From a virus: DNA of 35,627 nt. Every line of letters starts with the position of its first letter. The first letter of the stretch is position 1. The DNA lies in IMG/VR virus record IMGVR_UViG_3300034418_006733, positions 1-35,627 of that record; one strand, 5' to 3'. This document shows positions 9,667 through 17,297 of the stretch, piece after piece. The notes under the pieces are model-generated. The model saw only the letters and a list, made by a program, of their open reading frames with translations, was not told where the DNA came from and did not search any database. Position numbers and translations under genes: made by a program.

Positions 9667-10121
9667 AACTATCTGCAAATTTTGAGCTATTTGAATTAAT
9701 CAAATCACAGGTCGCGGAGCGTAAGGGTATACCTAATAATCCTTCTCCAGATCAAATTGACAATTTAAAATCTTTATGTATTAATATATTGCAGCCTATT
9801 CGTTCCGAATTTGATAAGCCTGTTATTATTTCAAGCGGATTTCGGAGCGCGGAACTTTGTATTGCAATTGGTTCTAAACCAACATCACAGCATGCCGAGG
9901 GTAAAGCGGCAGACCTAGAAATACCTGGAATAGATAATATGGAGTTAGCGATGTGGATTAAAAACAATTTAAATTTTGACCAACTCATTTTAGAGTTTTA
10001 TAAAGATGGACAACCAAACAGTGGTTGGATTCATGTATCGTGGAACGGGGATGATAACCGTAATCAAACTTTACGCGCAATGCGTAACGACAACGATAAA
10101 GTTGTCTACAAACCTTGGTAA
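9663..10121 (+). CDS. Peptidase M15 family endolysin
   Basis: This 152-aa protein matches the M15 (D-Ala-D-Ala carboxypeptidase-like) zinc peptidases used as phage endolysins. The expected ligands are visible: H77 and D84 in 'SQHAEGKAADLEI' and H124 in 'GWIHVSW', with the preceding 'VIISSGFRS' strand. It would cleave peptide bonds in host peptidoglycan. The start is GTG, overlapping the holin-like stop (GTGA), which gives a coupled lysis pair. No signal peptide is seen, so export would depend on the holin. Confidence 0.85.
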   Translation: MKLSANFELFELIKSQVAERKGIPNNPSPDQIDNLKSLCINILQPIRSEFDKPVIISSGFRSAELCIAIGSKPTSQHAEGKAADLEIPGIDNMELAMWIKNNLNFDQLILEFYKDGQPNSGWIHVSWNGDDNRNQTLRAMRNDNDKVVYKPW

Positions 10122-10126
10122 TATAA

Positions 10127-10696
10127 ATGAGCGGTGAAGTACTAGTACATAAACATCTTATTGTCCGTGCTGAAGCAGTCAGCCCACCTATGAATCCAGA
10201 ATTTTTAACTAAATGGTTAAAAGATTTTATTAAATATATTAATATGAAAGTATTAATGGGTCCTTATGTTATTTATCATGATGTACCAGGTAATAGGGGT
10301 ATCACAGGAGCTGCTATTATAGAAACTTCACATATTGTTATGCATGTTTGGGATGAACCATCTCCAGCGTTAATGCAATTTGATGTATATTCTTGTGGTG
10401 AATTTGATCCTGAAAAAATTTGTAGAATGATACAAAGAGATTTTGAAATAACTAAAATTGATTATAAATTTTTAGATAGAGAAAATGATTTAACAGATAT
10501 TAAAGGCGGAACATTTAAACCTATCATAGCTAAAAATTATGAAAATAAAATTAAAGAAGAAAAAAATAAAGTTTTATTACAAAGTAGAAAAGAAGTAGAA
10601 ATTAATGCTAATGGAACTTCTGGATACACTATTAAAGAAGGACCAAATAAGGGAAAAGTGTTACAACACATAACCATTCCAGGTAAAAATGTGTAA
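10127..10696 (+). CDS. speD: S-adenosylmethionine decarboxylase-like protein
   Basis: This 189-aa protein has the core of the prokaryotic AdoMet decarboxylase family, which makes decarboxylated AdoMet for spermidine synthesis with a pyruvoyl group formed by self-cleavage. The core is 'ETSHIVMHVWDE' with the would-be pyruvoyl Ser68, His73, and Cys90 in 'FDVYSCG'. In typical enzymes the cleaved bond is Glu-Ser; here Thr67 precedes Ser68 and Glu is one residue earlier. About 70 extra C-terminal residues are rich in Lys and Glu. It sits between lysis genes, an unusual place. It may be an active auxiliary metabolic enzyme or a diverged paralogue. Confidence 0.7.
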   Translation: MSGEVLVHKHLIVRAEAVSPPMNPEFLTKWLKDFIKYINMKVLMGPYVIYHDVPGNRGITGAAIIETSHIVMHVWDEPSPALMQFDVYSCGEFDPEKICRMIQRDFEITKIDYKFLDRENDLTDIKGGTFKPIIAKNYENKIKEEKNKVLLQSRKEVEINANGTSGYTIKEGPNKGKVLQHITIPGKNV

Positions 10697-11073
10697 TGAA
10701 ACTAAACGAAAATACAAATATTGCTTTACCAATTAGAAACCTACTAGCTATTGTAGGTGCAGTAGCAATAGGAGTATGGGCTTATTTTGGGGTCATTGAA
10801 AGACTCAATCAATTAGAAACGAAAAATAAATTATTTGAACAAGATTTATTAGAAGCATCTAAACAAAAACCTATTGACCAAGAACAATTTATGCTGATTG
10901 AATATATTACCAAACAATTAGAAAAACATGCAAAAATGTTAGAGGATAATGTCCATACAGGTGTGATGTTAAAACAATACGATAAAGAAATTGAAAGATT
11001 AAAAAAAGATGTAGAAAAATTAAAAGATGCTACACGAGATATTAAATTTGCAAATGGAAATGGTAAACATTAA
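10696..11073 (+). CDS. Membrane-anchored coiled-coil protein (spanin-like)
   Basis: This 125-aa protein has one N-terminal membrane span (about residues 13-32, 'LPIRNLLAIVGAVAIGVWAY') and then a long charged coiled coil to the C-terminus. This is the architecture of inner-membrane spanins (Rz-type), and the gene lies next to the endolysin and small secreted-type proteins. The start overlaps the preceding TAA. No sequence-level family is recognised, so the spanin role is inferred from architecture and position. Confidence 0.55.
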   Translation: MKLNENTNIALPIRNLLAIVGAVAIGVWAYFGVIERLNQLETKNKLFEQDLLEASKQKPIDQEQFMLIEYITKQLEKHAKMLEDNVHTGVMLKQYDKEIERLKKDVEKLKDATRDIKFANGNGKH

Positions 11074-11288
11074 TGATCGAAATGGTTGTAGCTTTATGTT
11101 TATTTTTGAATGATAAAATGATAGAACATTCGCACAAAAAATCATTATCAGAGTGTCTAGAGACTAAAAGAAAAATAGAACGAAATAATGATAGTGGTAA
11201 TTCATATGTCCAATGTGCTGTAGTGAAAGCAAAAGTATATGTGGACCAACATGGAATTAAACGAATAGAAAAGATTGAAGGACATTAA
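11073..11288 (+). CDS. Small protein with hydrophobic N-terminus and two Cys
   Basis: This 71-aa protein starts at a TAATG overlap. A short hydrophobic N-terminus ('MIEMVVALCLFL') is followed by a charged domain with two further Cys, suggesting an envelope-targeted, perhaps disulfide-bonded protein. The next two genes have a similar make-up, so the three may form a set acting in the periplasm late in infection. Function unknown. Confidence 0.6.
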   Translation: MIEMVVALCLFLNDKMIEHSHKKSLSECLETKRKIERNNDSGNSYVQCAVVKAKVYVDQHGIKRIEKIEGH

Positions 11289-11512
11289 TGGAAACTTTTA
11301 TAATGATTGTAATGTTATGCCACCTGGATTTTATAGGTCAGGAAGGATGTATTCCTATGACACCTAATCCTCAAGTTTATTATAGTTCTAAAAAAGAATG
11401 TATGAATGCTAGTATTCAAAAAATGGAAGATATGAAAACGGTTGCTATTTACAATAATATAACAGTCACACAGACATATGCTACTTGTATAAAAGAGGGT
11501 TCGTCTACATGA
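11288..11512 (+). CDS. Small Cys-containing protein of the lysis block
   Basis: This 74-aa protein is coupled to its neighbours (TAATG before, ATGA after). The hydrophobic start 'METFIMIVMLCHLDFIG' could be a signal or anchor, followed by Cys residues in 'EGCIPMTP', 'KKECMNA' and 'YATCIKEG'. The pattern suggests a small exported disulfide protein. Not recognised as a named family; one option is an outer-membrane spanin partner, although no lipobox is seen. Confidence 0.6.
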   Translation: METFIMIVMLCHLDFIGQEGCIPMTPNPQVYYSSKKECMNASIQKMEDMKTVAIYNNITVTQTYATCIKEGSST

Positions 11513-11628
11513 CGAATTGTATTTATAGAGTTTACAAAGGATTTTGCCTCTTATTAAAAGATTGTAAGTGTCAGAAAAAAATATGTGAAGACATAGATAA
11601 TTTGAATCCTTTTAAGTTTTCTCTATAA
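11509..11628 (+). CDS. 39-aa Cys-rich peptide
   Basis: The ATG overlaps the preceding TGA (ATGA) and the frame runs 40 codons. The peptide contains 'CIYRVYKGFCLLLKDCKCQK' then a further Cys, giving five Cys in the first 26 residues. It could bind a metal or form disulfides. Translational coupling supports it being real; function unknown. Confidence 0.55.
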   Translation: MTNCIYRVYKGFCLLLKDCKCQKKICEDIDNLNPFKFSL

Positions 11629-11670
11629 AAAAGTCTTCCATAGAAGCTCATAAACGCACGAAATCACCCC

Positions 11671-11700
11671 TTGACAATACCCAGGTACCCACCATATATT
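11671..11700 (+). promoter_or_regulatory. Sigma70-like promoter for hsp20
   Basis: TTGACA (11671-11676) and TATATT (11695-11700) are separated by 18 bp, in the 134-bp spacer upstream of the Hsp20 gene. A 10-bp perfect palindrome GTTGGCCAAC (11722-11731) lies just downstream of the expected transcription start and could be an operator. Confidence 0.65.
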
Positions 11701-11721
11701 GCATATTGGTGCAACAATTGG

Positions 11722-11731
11722 GTTGGCCAAC
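11722..11731. promoter_or_regulatory. Palindrome, possible operator of hsp20
   Basis: GTTGGCCAAC is a perfect 10-bp palindrome about 20 bp downstream of the -10 box and 31 bp before the start codon. A TTGCA/TGCAA dyad spans the -10 region just upstream. A binding protein is not known. Confidence 0.35.
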
Positions 11732-11762
11732 TAACTTGCTTAATTTAACAAAGGAGTAGTAT

Positions 11763-12170
11763 ATGACAAGTTTTGATTTAATAAATTCAGTACATAAACA
11801 ATTTTTTGATAAAGGATTAGACGTTTTTGATAACGTATTTGATTCCTGGTCAAAAGTAACTGGTTTTCCTTTTTGGAATGTTGTGAAATATTCTAAAGGT
11901 AAATATGGTTTAGAACTAGGATTAGCTGGCTTCAAGAAAGAAAATGTTCTTGTAGAAGTTAATGAAGGAGTTTTATCTATAGAGGGAAAAGTAGATGACG
12001 CAGCAGTTGATTATGTACAAAAAGGATTATCAACTAAATCTTTTTTCAAACAATTTTCATTACCTAATGATGCTATAGTAGACGAAGCTACTATGGAAGA
12101 TGGTATGTTAAAAATTAAGTTTGGTCTTAAAGATTCTGAAAAGAAATCTCAAAAGGTTAACATTAAATAA
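11763..12170 (+). CDS. Small heat shock protein, Hsp20 family
   Basis: This 135-aa protein has the alpha-crystallin domain pattern: 'GLAGFKKENVLVEVNEGVL' followed by 'SIEGKV', 'FFKQFSLPNDAIVDEATMED' and 'GMLKIKFGL', with 'KVNIK' at the C-terminus resembling the I-x-I tail. Such proteins are ATP-independent holdases that keep unfolding proteins soluble. A strong ribosome site (AAAGGAG) precedes the ATG and the gene has its own promoter. Hsp20 homologues occur in marine phages, where a role in virion protein folding is suspected but not shown here. Confidence 0.85.
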   Translation: MTSFDLINSVHKQFFDKGLDVFDNVFDSWSKVTGFPFWNVVKYSKGKYGLELGLAGFKKENVLVEVNEGVLSIEGKVDDAAVDYVQKGLSTKSFFKQFSLPNDAIVDEATMEDGMLKIKFGLKDSEKKSQKVNIK

Positions 12171-12241
12171 TGTTTCCCTATACTGAAGAGGAGTGGGAAT
12201 TTATTTCCCGCTCCTTTACACCCTACAACGAAATTCCTTAA
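12170..12241 (+). CDS. 23-aa peptide coupled to hsp20 (candidate)
   Basis: The ATG overlaps the Hsp20 stop (TAATG). The frame gives 23 residues, 'MFPYTEEEWEFISRSF' plus seven more, ending on a TAA that shares its bases with the stop of the opposite-strand helicase (TTAA). Most of it is encoded by the hairpin at 12187-12217. It may be a real small protein or a by-product of a terminator preceded by a chance start. Confidence 0.4.
   Translation: MFPYTEEEWEFISRSFTPYNEIP
12187..12217. terminator. Hairpin between convergent hsp20 and helicase genes
   Basis: A 13-bp stem (12187-12199 with 12205-12217, including G-U pairs) closes a 5-nt loop, with core GGAGTGGGAA against TTCCCGCTCC. It lies exactly between the convergent Hsp20 and SNF2 helicase genes, so it can serve both strands. 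The following T run is short, so efficiency is uncertain. Confidence 0.6.
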
Positions 12242-13671
12242 ATCCATTCTTTTAATTCTTCTCCCATTATGGTAGAAGCTATATCTATTTTTTTACGTAA
12301 TGCTTTCACAATTTTTTCATCTACCGTTTTGGCAGCAATTAAATCTACATACGTTACTGACTTCTTCTGACCTATTCTATGTGCTCTATCTTCTGACTGT
12401 AATCTTTTTTCTAGATCGTATCCGTTAGAATAATAAATTACATTACTTGCACAAGTTAATGTAATTCCATAACCACCTGTTTGTGGATTACCAACAAAAA
12501 ATCTATAAGAAGAATTAACATCTTGAAATTTTTCTATATTTTTTTGTCGTTGATCAGAAGCAATAGCACCGTAGTATTGGACCACAGAATCATCTCCATA
12601 TTTTTTCTTAATAGCAGAAACAATATGTTCTATATCATAAATATAATTAGCCCAGATAATTGCTTTACCTTCTATTTCATCTAATACATCCATTAATTCA
12701 TTTAAACGATTTGATTTTAATTCAGTAATACCACCCTCATCTGTTTTTAAATGACCACAAGTGATTTGATGTAAACGCATCATTTGTGTAAGAACATGAG
12801 GAGCTGTAGCGAGCTTACCTTTTATCATAGCAAGGGCCGCGGATTTCATAGTAGCGTATGCTTTTTCTTGCTCTTCAGTTAGTTCTACTTCACGTTTGAT
12901 ATAAATTTTATCGGGTAGATCCAGACAATCTTCTTTTAATACACGGTAAGAAAAAGCTTTTAATATTTCAGCTAACTCATCTAATCTTTGATAATGACTA
13001 ATTATTTGTACTCTACGACCACCAAAATTTCTATCTAACATAACCGCATATCTATTTCTAAAAGAATAAAAAGAAGCATGTCCTAATAAATCTTCATTTA
13101 AAAATGCACATTGTGTATATAAATCTAATGGACTTTTGGTTACAGGAGAACCAGTTAAGATTCTTCTGTAAGTTGCATATTTTCCTAATGCAAGAATAGC
13201 TTTGGTTCTTTTTGCGGTTGGAGTTTTAATAGAAGTAGACTCATCTATTGCCATAATAGTTTTATGGGTTCGTAAAAACTTACCTGCAAACTCTAAACCT
13301 TTTTTAGTACTAAAGGCCTCAACATTCATTACAAGGATGTGAAGGTCATAGTCAGATTTGAACAATTGTTGATACTCTTTATCCTTTGCTTTAGATGTTG
13401 AAGCAGTCCAAAGTACCATTTTGTGTTGTATGTGACTAGCTAAATGTATTGGTATTTCAGAAGAATACCAGTTTCTATAAACACCTTTTGGTGCTATAAT
13501 AAGCGCCGCATTTATTTTACCATTATCATAAAGCATAGCAATATTATCTACTAATACTTTAGATTTACCGGTACCCATTTCCATAAAGTAACCGTATTCC
13601 TTTTTATCCCACGATTTTTCCAACGCAGTAATTTGATGTGCGTATGGCTTTGTCTTAAATTTATAGTTCAT
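12238..13671 (-). CDS. SNF2-type superfamily 2 helicase
   Basis: The 477-aa protein (ATG at 13671, chosen because upstream codons run through the promoter) has helicase motifs in order: I 'MEMGTGKSK' (GTGKS 33-37), II 'AIDEST' (a DEAH-box variant), III 'LTGSPVTKSP', then the C-terminal lobe with 'FVGNPQTGGYGITLTCA' and VI 'SEDRAHRIGQKKSV'. The last is typical of SNF2/RapA-like ATPases that translocate on duplex DNA. It is the only gene on this strand between two plus-strand blocks and has a divergent promoter shared with the early block. The role is probably DNA remodelling during replication or recombination. Confidence 0.85.
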   Translation of the reverse strand: MNYKFKTKPYAHQITALEKSWDKKEYGYFMEMGTGKSKVLVDNIAMLYDNGKINAALIIAPKGVYRNWYSSEIPIHLASHIQHKMVLWTASTSKAKDKEYQQLFKSDYDLHILVMNVEAFSTKKGLEFAGKFLRTHKTIMAIDESTSIKTPTAKRTKAILALGKYATYRRILTGSPVTKSPLDLYTQCAFLNEDLLGHASFYSFRNRYAVMLDRNFGGRRVQIISHYQRLDELAEILKAFSYRVLKEDCLDLPDKIYIKREVELTEEQEKAYATMKSAALAMIKGKLATAPHVLTQMMRLHQITCGHLKTDEGGITELKSNRLNELMDVLDEIEGKAIIWANYIYDIEHIVSAIKKKYGDDSVVQYYGAIASDQRQKNIEKFQDVNSSYRFFVGNPQTGGYGITLTCASNVIYYSNGYDLEKRLQSEDRAHRIGQKKSVTYVDLIAAKTVDEKIVKALRKKIDIASTIMGEELKEWI

Positions 13672-13691
13672 AATTATTTTCTTCTTTCTAC

Positions 13692-13719
13692 TTGACAGAT
13701 ATATAGGAATGATTATATA
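13692..13719 (+). promoter_or_regulatory. Promoter for the replication block (right arm)
   Basis: TTGACA (13692-13697) and TATATA (13714-13719) are 16 bp apart, with the expected start about 17 nt before the ATG at 13743. It overlaps the minus-strand promoter in a symmetric arrangement. Confidence 0.6.
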
Positions 13720-13727
13720 GATGTCAA
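13700..13727 (-). promoter_or_regulatory. Promoter for the SNF2 helicase (left arm)
   Basis: Read on the minus strand, TTGACA (13727-13722) and TATATA (13705-13700) are 16 bp apart, and the expected start is about 22 nt before the helicase ATG. The two promoters share one 36-bp imperfect palindrome bounded by TTGACA and TGTCAA. Confidence 0.6.
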
Positions 13728-13742
13728 CAGTAGAATAATAGA

Positions 13743-14150
13743 ATGAAGAATAAAATTTTTGAGTTATATAAACCGAAGTCATTAGCAGAATTTTTAGAAT
13801 TCTATAAAGAGAATCCTGAAGAAAATTTTGTTTATGTATTACAGCATCCACCTGCAAATATAAATATTTTAGGTGCATCTGATTTTGGTTACCTGGTTAT
13901 TTGTTTACCTAACTATGGACCAGACTCACAAATTATTTTTTCATCTAGTCCTTTTGTTTTTAAAATGAAAAAAAATTTAAGGGACTTTAGACCTCAAGAT
14001 TATTTATTGTTAACAGGAGATCCTGCAGTTATTGGTATTTCTTGTGCAATTGTAAGCGACCAAACTAATGGTCAATTTAACCTCTTGAAATGGGATCGAC
14101 GAGAGGCTAAATACTATCCTATAAATTTCGATCTCTATCAGAAAGGATAA
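13743..14150 (+). CDS. Hypothetical protein, first gene of the replication block
   Basis: This 135-aa soluble protein follows the divergent promoter. There is no clear ribosome site, which is notable for a first gene. The sequence is aromatic-rich with an alpha/beta look ('VYVLQHPPANINILGASDFG', 'QDYLLLTGDPAVIGISCAIV'), and no nucleotide-binding or metal motif is recognised. It is probably an early phage protein of unknown function. Confidence 0.6.
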   Translation: MKNKIFELYKPKSLAEFLEFYKENPEENFVYVLQHPPANINILGASDFGYLVICLPNYGPDSQIIFSSSPFVFKMKKNLRDFRPQDYLLLTGDPAVIGISCAIVSDQTNGQFNLLKWDRREAKYYPINFDLYQKG

Positions 14151-14154
14151 TACT

Positions 14155-14718
14155 ATGAGTAACGAAGTAAGTAACATGATGTTGGAAGACTCTAAAGATC
14201 TTCTAGACAATGTTGAAATAACTACAATCGCAGCTGAATGTCAGAAATTAAAAAACATTGAAGATGAGATTCAGAAAACAGAAGAACTATTAAAAAATTT
14301 AAAAACAATGGCGGATGATATTGGTTCCAGGGTTATACCGGAACTACTTGCTGAACAAGGTTTGAGTTCAATCAAACTATCAGACGGTTCATCTGTTTCA
14401 GTTAAAAAAGAATTTAGGTGCACTCTTCCTAAAGATGATGTGAAGAGAGAAGCAGCCTATCAATGGCTTCGTGATCAGGGGTTAGGTGACATTATTAAAA
14501 ATAATGTGATTGTAACTTTTGGTCGTGGGGAAGATGACAAGGCACAACGTTTGTTGGACCTTGCGGCGTCTAATGGTTTTCAACCACAGCAGAAATCTGA
14601 TGCGGCTTGGAATACATTGACAGCCCTATTCCAGGAGCGTGTCGAGTCCGGGCTCGACATGCCTTCTGATATCTTTAATACGTGGATTAAAGATAAGACT
14701 AAAATAACCCGAAAATAA
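14155..14718 (+). CDS. Hypothetical early protein with N-terminal coiled coil
   Basis: This 187-aa protein has a good ribosome site (AAAGGA). Residues about 25-60 form a heptad-rich helix ('ECQKLKNIEDEIQKTEELLK'), followed by a mixed domain with 'LSDGSSVSVKKEFRCTLP' and a C-terminal helical part. It directly precedes the SSB-like gene and shares its 'MSNEV' start. A DNA-binding or replication-accessory role is possible from position, but no family is recognised. Confidence 0.6.
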   Translation: MSNEVSNMMLEDSKDLLDNVEITTIAAECQKLKNIEDEIQKTEELLKNLKTMADDIGSRVIPELLAEQGLSSIKLSDGSSVSVKKEFRCTLPKDDVKREAAYQWLRDQGLGDIIKNNVIVTFGRGEDDKAQRLLDLAASNGFQPQQKSDAAWNTLTALFQERVESGLDMPSDIFNTWIKDKTKITRK

Positions 14719-14731
14719 TGGAGAAACGATA

Positions 14732-15505
14732 ATGAGTAATGAAGTAGTGGCTAAAAAAGACACTGGATCACTTGCCTTGTTTGGTAATGATGCAGCAAAA
14801 GGTTTTGAGAATATGACGCAGGAAGATCTTGCGTTACCTTTTCTTCGAATCTTGGGACAACTATCACCGCAGGTAACTGAAGGTGATGCAAAGTATGTAA
14901 GTAATGCGAAGCCTGGCATGATTTACAATACTGTTACCAGCGAATTATTTGATGGTAAAAAAGGTATCAAGATAATTCCTTGTTACTATAAAAAGGATTT
15001 TCCTGAATGGTCAGATAGAGGGGATGGGCCTGGAGCACCAGTTGCTATTCACCTACCTAACAGTCCGGTAATCCAAACAGGTAAGAGAGATGGATCTAAA
15101 ATTAGATTACCTAACGGTAACTATTTAGAAGAAACAGCTTCTTACTATGTTATGGCTGAAACAAAAACAGGTGGATTTACACCTGCGTTGATTACAATGA
15201 AATCAACACAACTTAACGTTAGTAAGAAATGGAATTCAATGATGAAGACCATACAAATTCCTGACGGTAAGGGTGGTTTTGCAATACCACCAATGCATGG
15301 GGTAGTTTATAATCTAGCATCAACATTACAAAAGAACGACAAAGGTTCTTGGTATGGTTGGGTTGTAAACATGGATAGAATCATGGGAGCAGACGATAAG
15401 TCTTTATACTTAATGTGTAAAGATTTTAACGGTAATGTTTCCAAGGGTAACGTGCAAACAAAAGCAGATGTGGAAGAGATCGCTAAAGACAATGCTCCTT
15501 TTTAA
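14732..15505 (+). CDS. Putative ssDNA-binding protein (SSB-like C-tail)
   Basis: This 257-aa protein has GGAG 8 bp before the ATG. It carries 'LALPFLRILGQLSPQVTEGD' near the N-terminus, a beta-rich middle, and ends '...EIAKDNAPF'. An acidic stretch closing in Pro-Phe is the hallmark of SSB proteins, where it recruits replication partners. Its place just upstream of the primase fits a gp2.5-like role. The central fold cannot be confirmed by eye, so the call is an inference from tail and context. Confidence 0.5.
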   Translation: MSNEVVAKKDTGSLALFGNDAAKGFENMTQEDLALPFLRILGQLSPQVTEGDAKYVSNAKPGMIYNTVTSELFDGKKGIKIIPCYYKKDFPEWSDRGDGPGAPVAIHLPNSPVIQTGKRDGSKIRLPNGNYLEETASYYVMAETKTGGFTPALITMKSTQLNVSKKWNSMMKTIQIPDGKGGFAIPPMHGVVYNLASTLQKNDKGSWYGWVVNMDRIMGADDKSLYLMCKDFNGNVSKGNVQTKADVEEIAKDNAPF

Positions 15506-15523
15506 GTATTGTGTTTAGTATAA

Positions 15524-15543
15524 GGGGCCTAGCAATAGGCCCC
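15524..15543 (+). repeat. GC-rich hairpin between SSB-like and primase genes
   Basis: GGGGCCTA (15524-15531) pairs perfectly with TAGGCCCC (15536-15543) around a GCAA tetraloop (GNRA class). No T-tract follows, so this may be an RNA stability or partial termination element that separates expression of the abundant SSB-like protein from the primase. Confidence 0.55.
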
Positions 15544-15568
15544 ACAACAAAAATAGAAAGAAGTTTTA

Positions 15569-17092
15569 ATGAAAGATAAGTTTAAAGAAATATTTGAGGG
15601 GTTAAAAATAGCTTATGGTCAATATCAAAAAGGTGAGCGTGGTGAAAATGGTAAACAAGGTGGTAAGGCATTTATTGTTAGAGGTAATGTTACAGATGAT
15701 CTTTGGGAAAATCATCTCAAAGGTAAAGGACCTGCTCTTGGTATTATACCGATTACCGAAAATAATACTTGTAAGTGGGGTTGTATTGATATTGACGAAT
15801 ATAATTTTAATCATGCTTTACTTATATCTAACATACGTGAATTAAAACTTCCTTTAATTGTGTGTCGCTCTAAATCTGGGGGAGCACATGTATTTTTATT
15901 TACTAAAAAATTTATACCTGCTTCTTTAATGCAAGGAACATTAAAGAAAATGGCAAAGATATTAGGATATGAAGGATGTGAAATCTTTCCTAAACAAACA
16001 GAAATATTAGTGGAACGTGGTGACACTGGTAATTTCTTAAACTTACCTTACCACAATGAAATGAAAGGGTTACGATATGCTATCAACGATAATGGTACCG
16101 GTTGTACACTTGAGGAATTTTATAAGCTCTATGATGTTTATGCTTGCGAAACAGAAGACCTCAAAGAAATTAAAATTGAAGAAAAGAAAATCGAAGAAGC
16201 GTTCAAAGATGGACCTCCTTGCTTAAATAAATTAGCTTCCACAGGGTTTGGAGAAGGATCTAGAAATAATGCATTATTTAATATTGCAGTTTATTTTAAG
16301 CAATCTAATCCAGATACCTGGGAAGATGAAATTGTAAAAGCAAACATAGAATATATGACTCCTTCATTAAGTAATAATGAAGTTCAACAATTGATTAAAT
16401 CAGTTAATAGAAAAGGTTATGATAAATATAGATGTAAAGATGCTCCTATTAATTCAGTATGTCAATCAAGTCTATGTAGATTAAAAAAATATGGAGTTGG
16501 TTTTGGGGAAGAAGAAATGCCAATACTAGGTAACCTAACAAAGTATGCATCTAAACCACCACAATGGTTTTTAGATGTAGGGGAAAATAGAATTGAATTA
16601 AAGACAGAGCAATTATATATGCCAGGATTATTTGCACTAGCATGTTTAGACCAGGCTAATTTAGTTATTCCTATTCCTAAACCAAAAGATTGGAAACAAC
16701 ATTTTTTAAAACCAATGATGAATAATTTACAAGAGATTGAACCATTAGAATCTTTAGATCCAATTAATGAGATAACTTCTTTATTACAAGATTGGACTAC
16801 GAATAGACAATCAGCAAGAACTATGGATGATATTTTAAATAAACTTCCCTACACAGATGAGAATAGAGAATTTACTTATTTCAGAAGAGAAGACTTTTAT
16901 AGTTTTTGTAAAAAGAATAATTGGGAACATGATAAAATTAAAACAGGAAATTATCTTACTCAATTAGATTGTTTTGTGGAAGAGTTTAGACCTAACATAA
17001 AAAATCAACAACCAAGAGTTATTAAAATTAAAACAATGAAGAAGATAGATGCTTCTGTTTCTAAAATAAAATATCAGCAAGATGACTTCTAG
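15569..17092 (+). CDS. Archaeo-eukaryotic type primase (TOTE-like AEP domain)
   Basis: This 507-aa protein has the AEP primase signature: the metal-binding D74-x-D76 in 'GCIDIDEYN' and 'SKSGGAHVFLF' (residues 101-111, His107), then 'EIFPKQTE'. This order is typical of the AEP domain of TOTE elements and related phage primases. It is followed by a PriCT-like helical region ('GEGSRNNALFNIAVYFKQ', near residue 230) and a Cys-containing loop 'SVCQSSLCRLKKYG'. It would prime phage DNA synthesis for the family A polymerase encoded downstream. The C-terminal ~190 residues are not recognised. Confidence 0.8.
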   Translation: MKDKFKEIFEGLKIAYGQYQKGERGENGKQGGKAFIVRGNVTDDLWENHLKGKGPALGIIPITENNTCKWGCIDIDEYNFNHALLISNIRELKLPLIVCRSKSGGAHVFLFTKKFIPASLMQGTLKKMAKILGYEGCEIFPKQTEILVERGDTGNFLNLPYHNEMKGLRYAINDNGTGCTLEEFYKLYDVYACETEDLKEIKIEEKKIEEAFKDGPPCLNKLASTGFGEGSRNNALFNIAVYFKQSNPDTWEDEIVKANIEYMTPSLSNNEVQQLIKSVNRKGYDKYRCKDAPINSVCQSSLCRLKKYGVGFGEEEMPILGNLTKYASKPPQWFLDVGENRIELKTEQLYMPGLFALACLDQANLVIPIPKPKDWKQHFLKPMMNNLQEIEPLESLDPINEITSLLQDWTTNRQSARTMDDILNKLPYTDENREFTYFRREDFYSFCKKNNWEHDKIKTGNYLTQLDCFVEEFRPNIKNQQPRVIKIKTMKKIDASVSKIKYQQDDF

Positions 17093-17297
17093 TATAGGAA
17101 TTAATTGGCGTTTAAAATTAACTCAAAAAATTGATTGCTTGTCTAAACAAGTAGATAAATTAAGTGCAAGAAATAAATTTTTAGAAAATAAATTAAGAAA
17201 ATATAGAAATGAAAACAATAATACTAGGACCACCGGGAACGGGAAAAACAACGACACTATTAAATTTAGTGGACGAATTTATTCAACAAGGAATTAG
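17082..17297 (+). CDS. Small coiled-coil protein overlapping primase and helicase genes (candidate)
   Basis: The frame begins 11 bp inside the primase end, fills the 116-bp gap, and overlaps the helicase start by 89 bp in another frame. The first ~45 residues form a clear heptad helix ('LTQKIDCLSKQVDKLSARNK'), while the overlapping tail is Asn/Thr-rich and looks like a by-product of the helicase codons. The N-terminal part is likely to be translated. Confidence 0.45.
   Translation: MTSSIGINWRLKLTQKIDCLSKQVDKLSARNKFLENKLRKYRNENNNTRTTGNGKNNDTIKFSGRIYSTRN

Noticed and set aside
14626-14919. 97-codon frame on the minus strand
   Set aside because: It runs across two well-supported, coupled plus-strand genes and their ribosome site; composition is Ser/Phe-rich without motifs.
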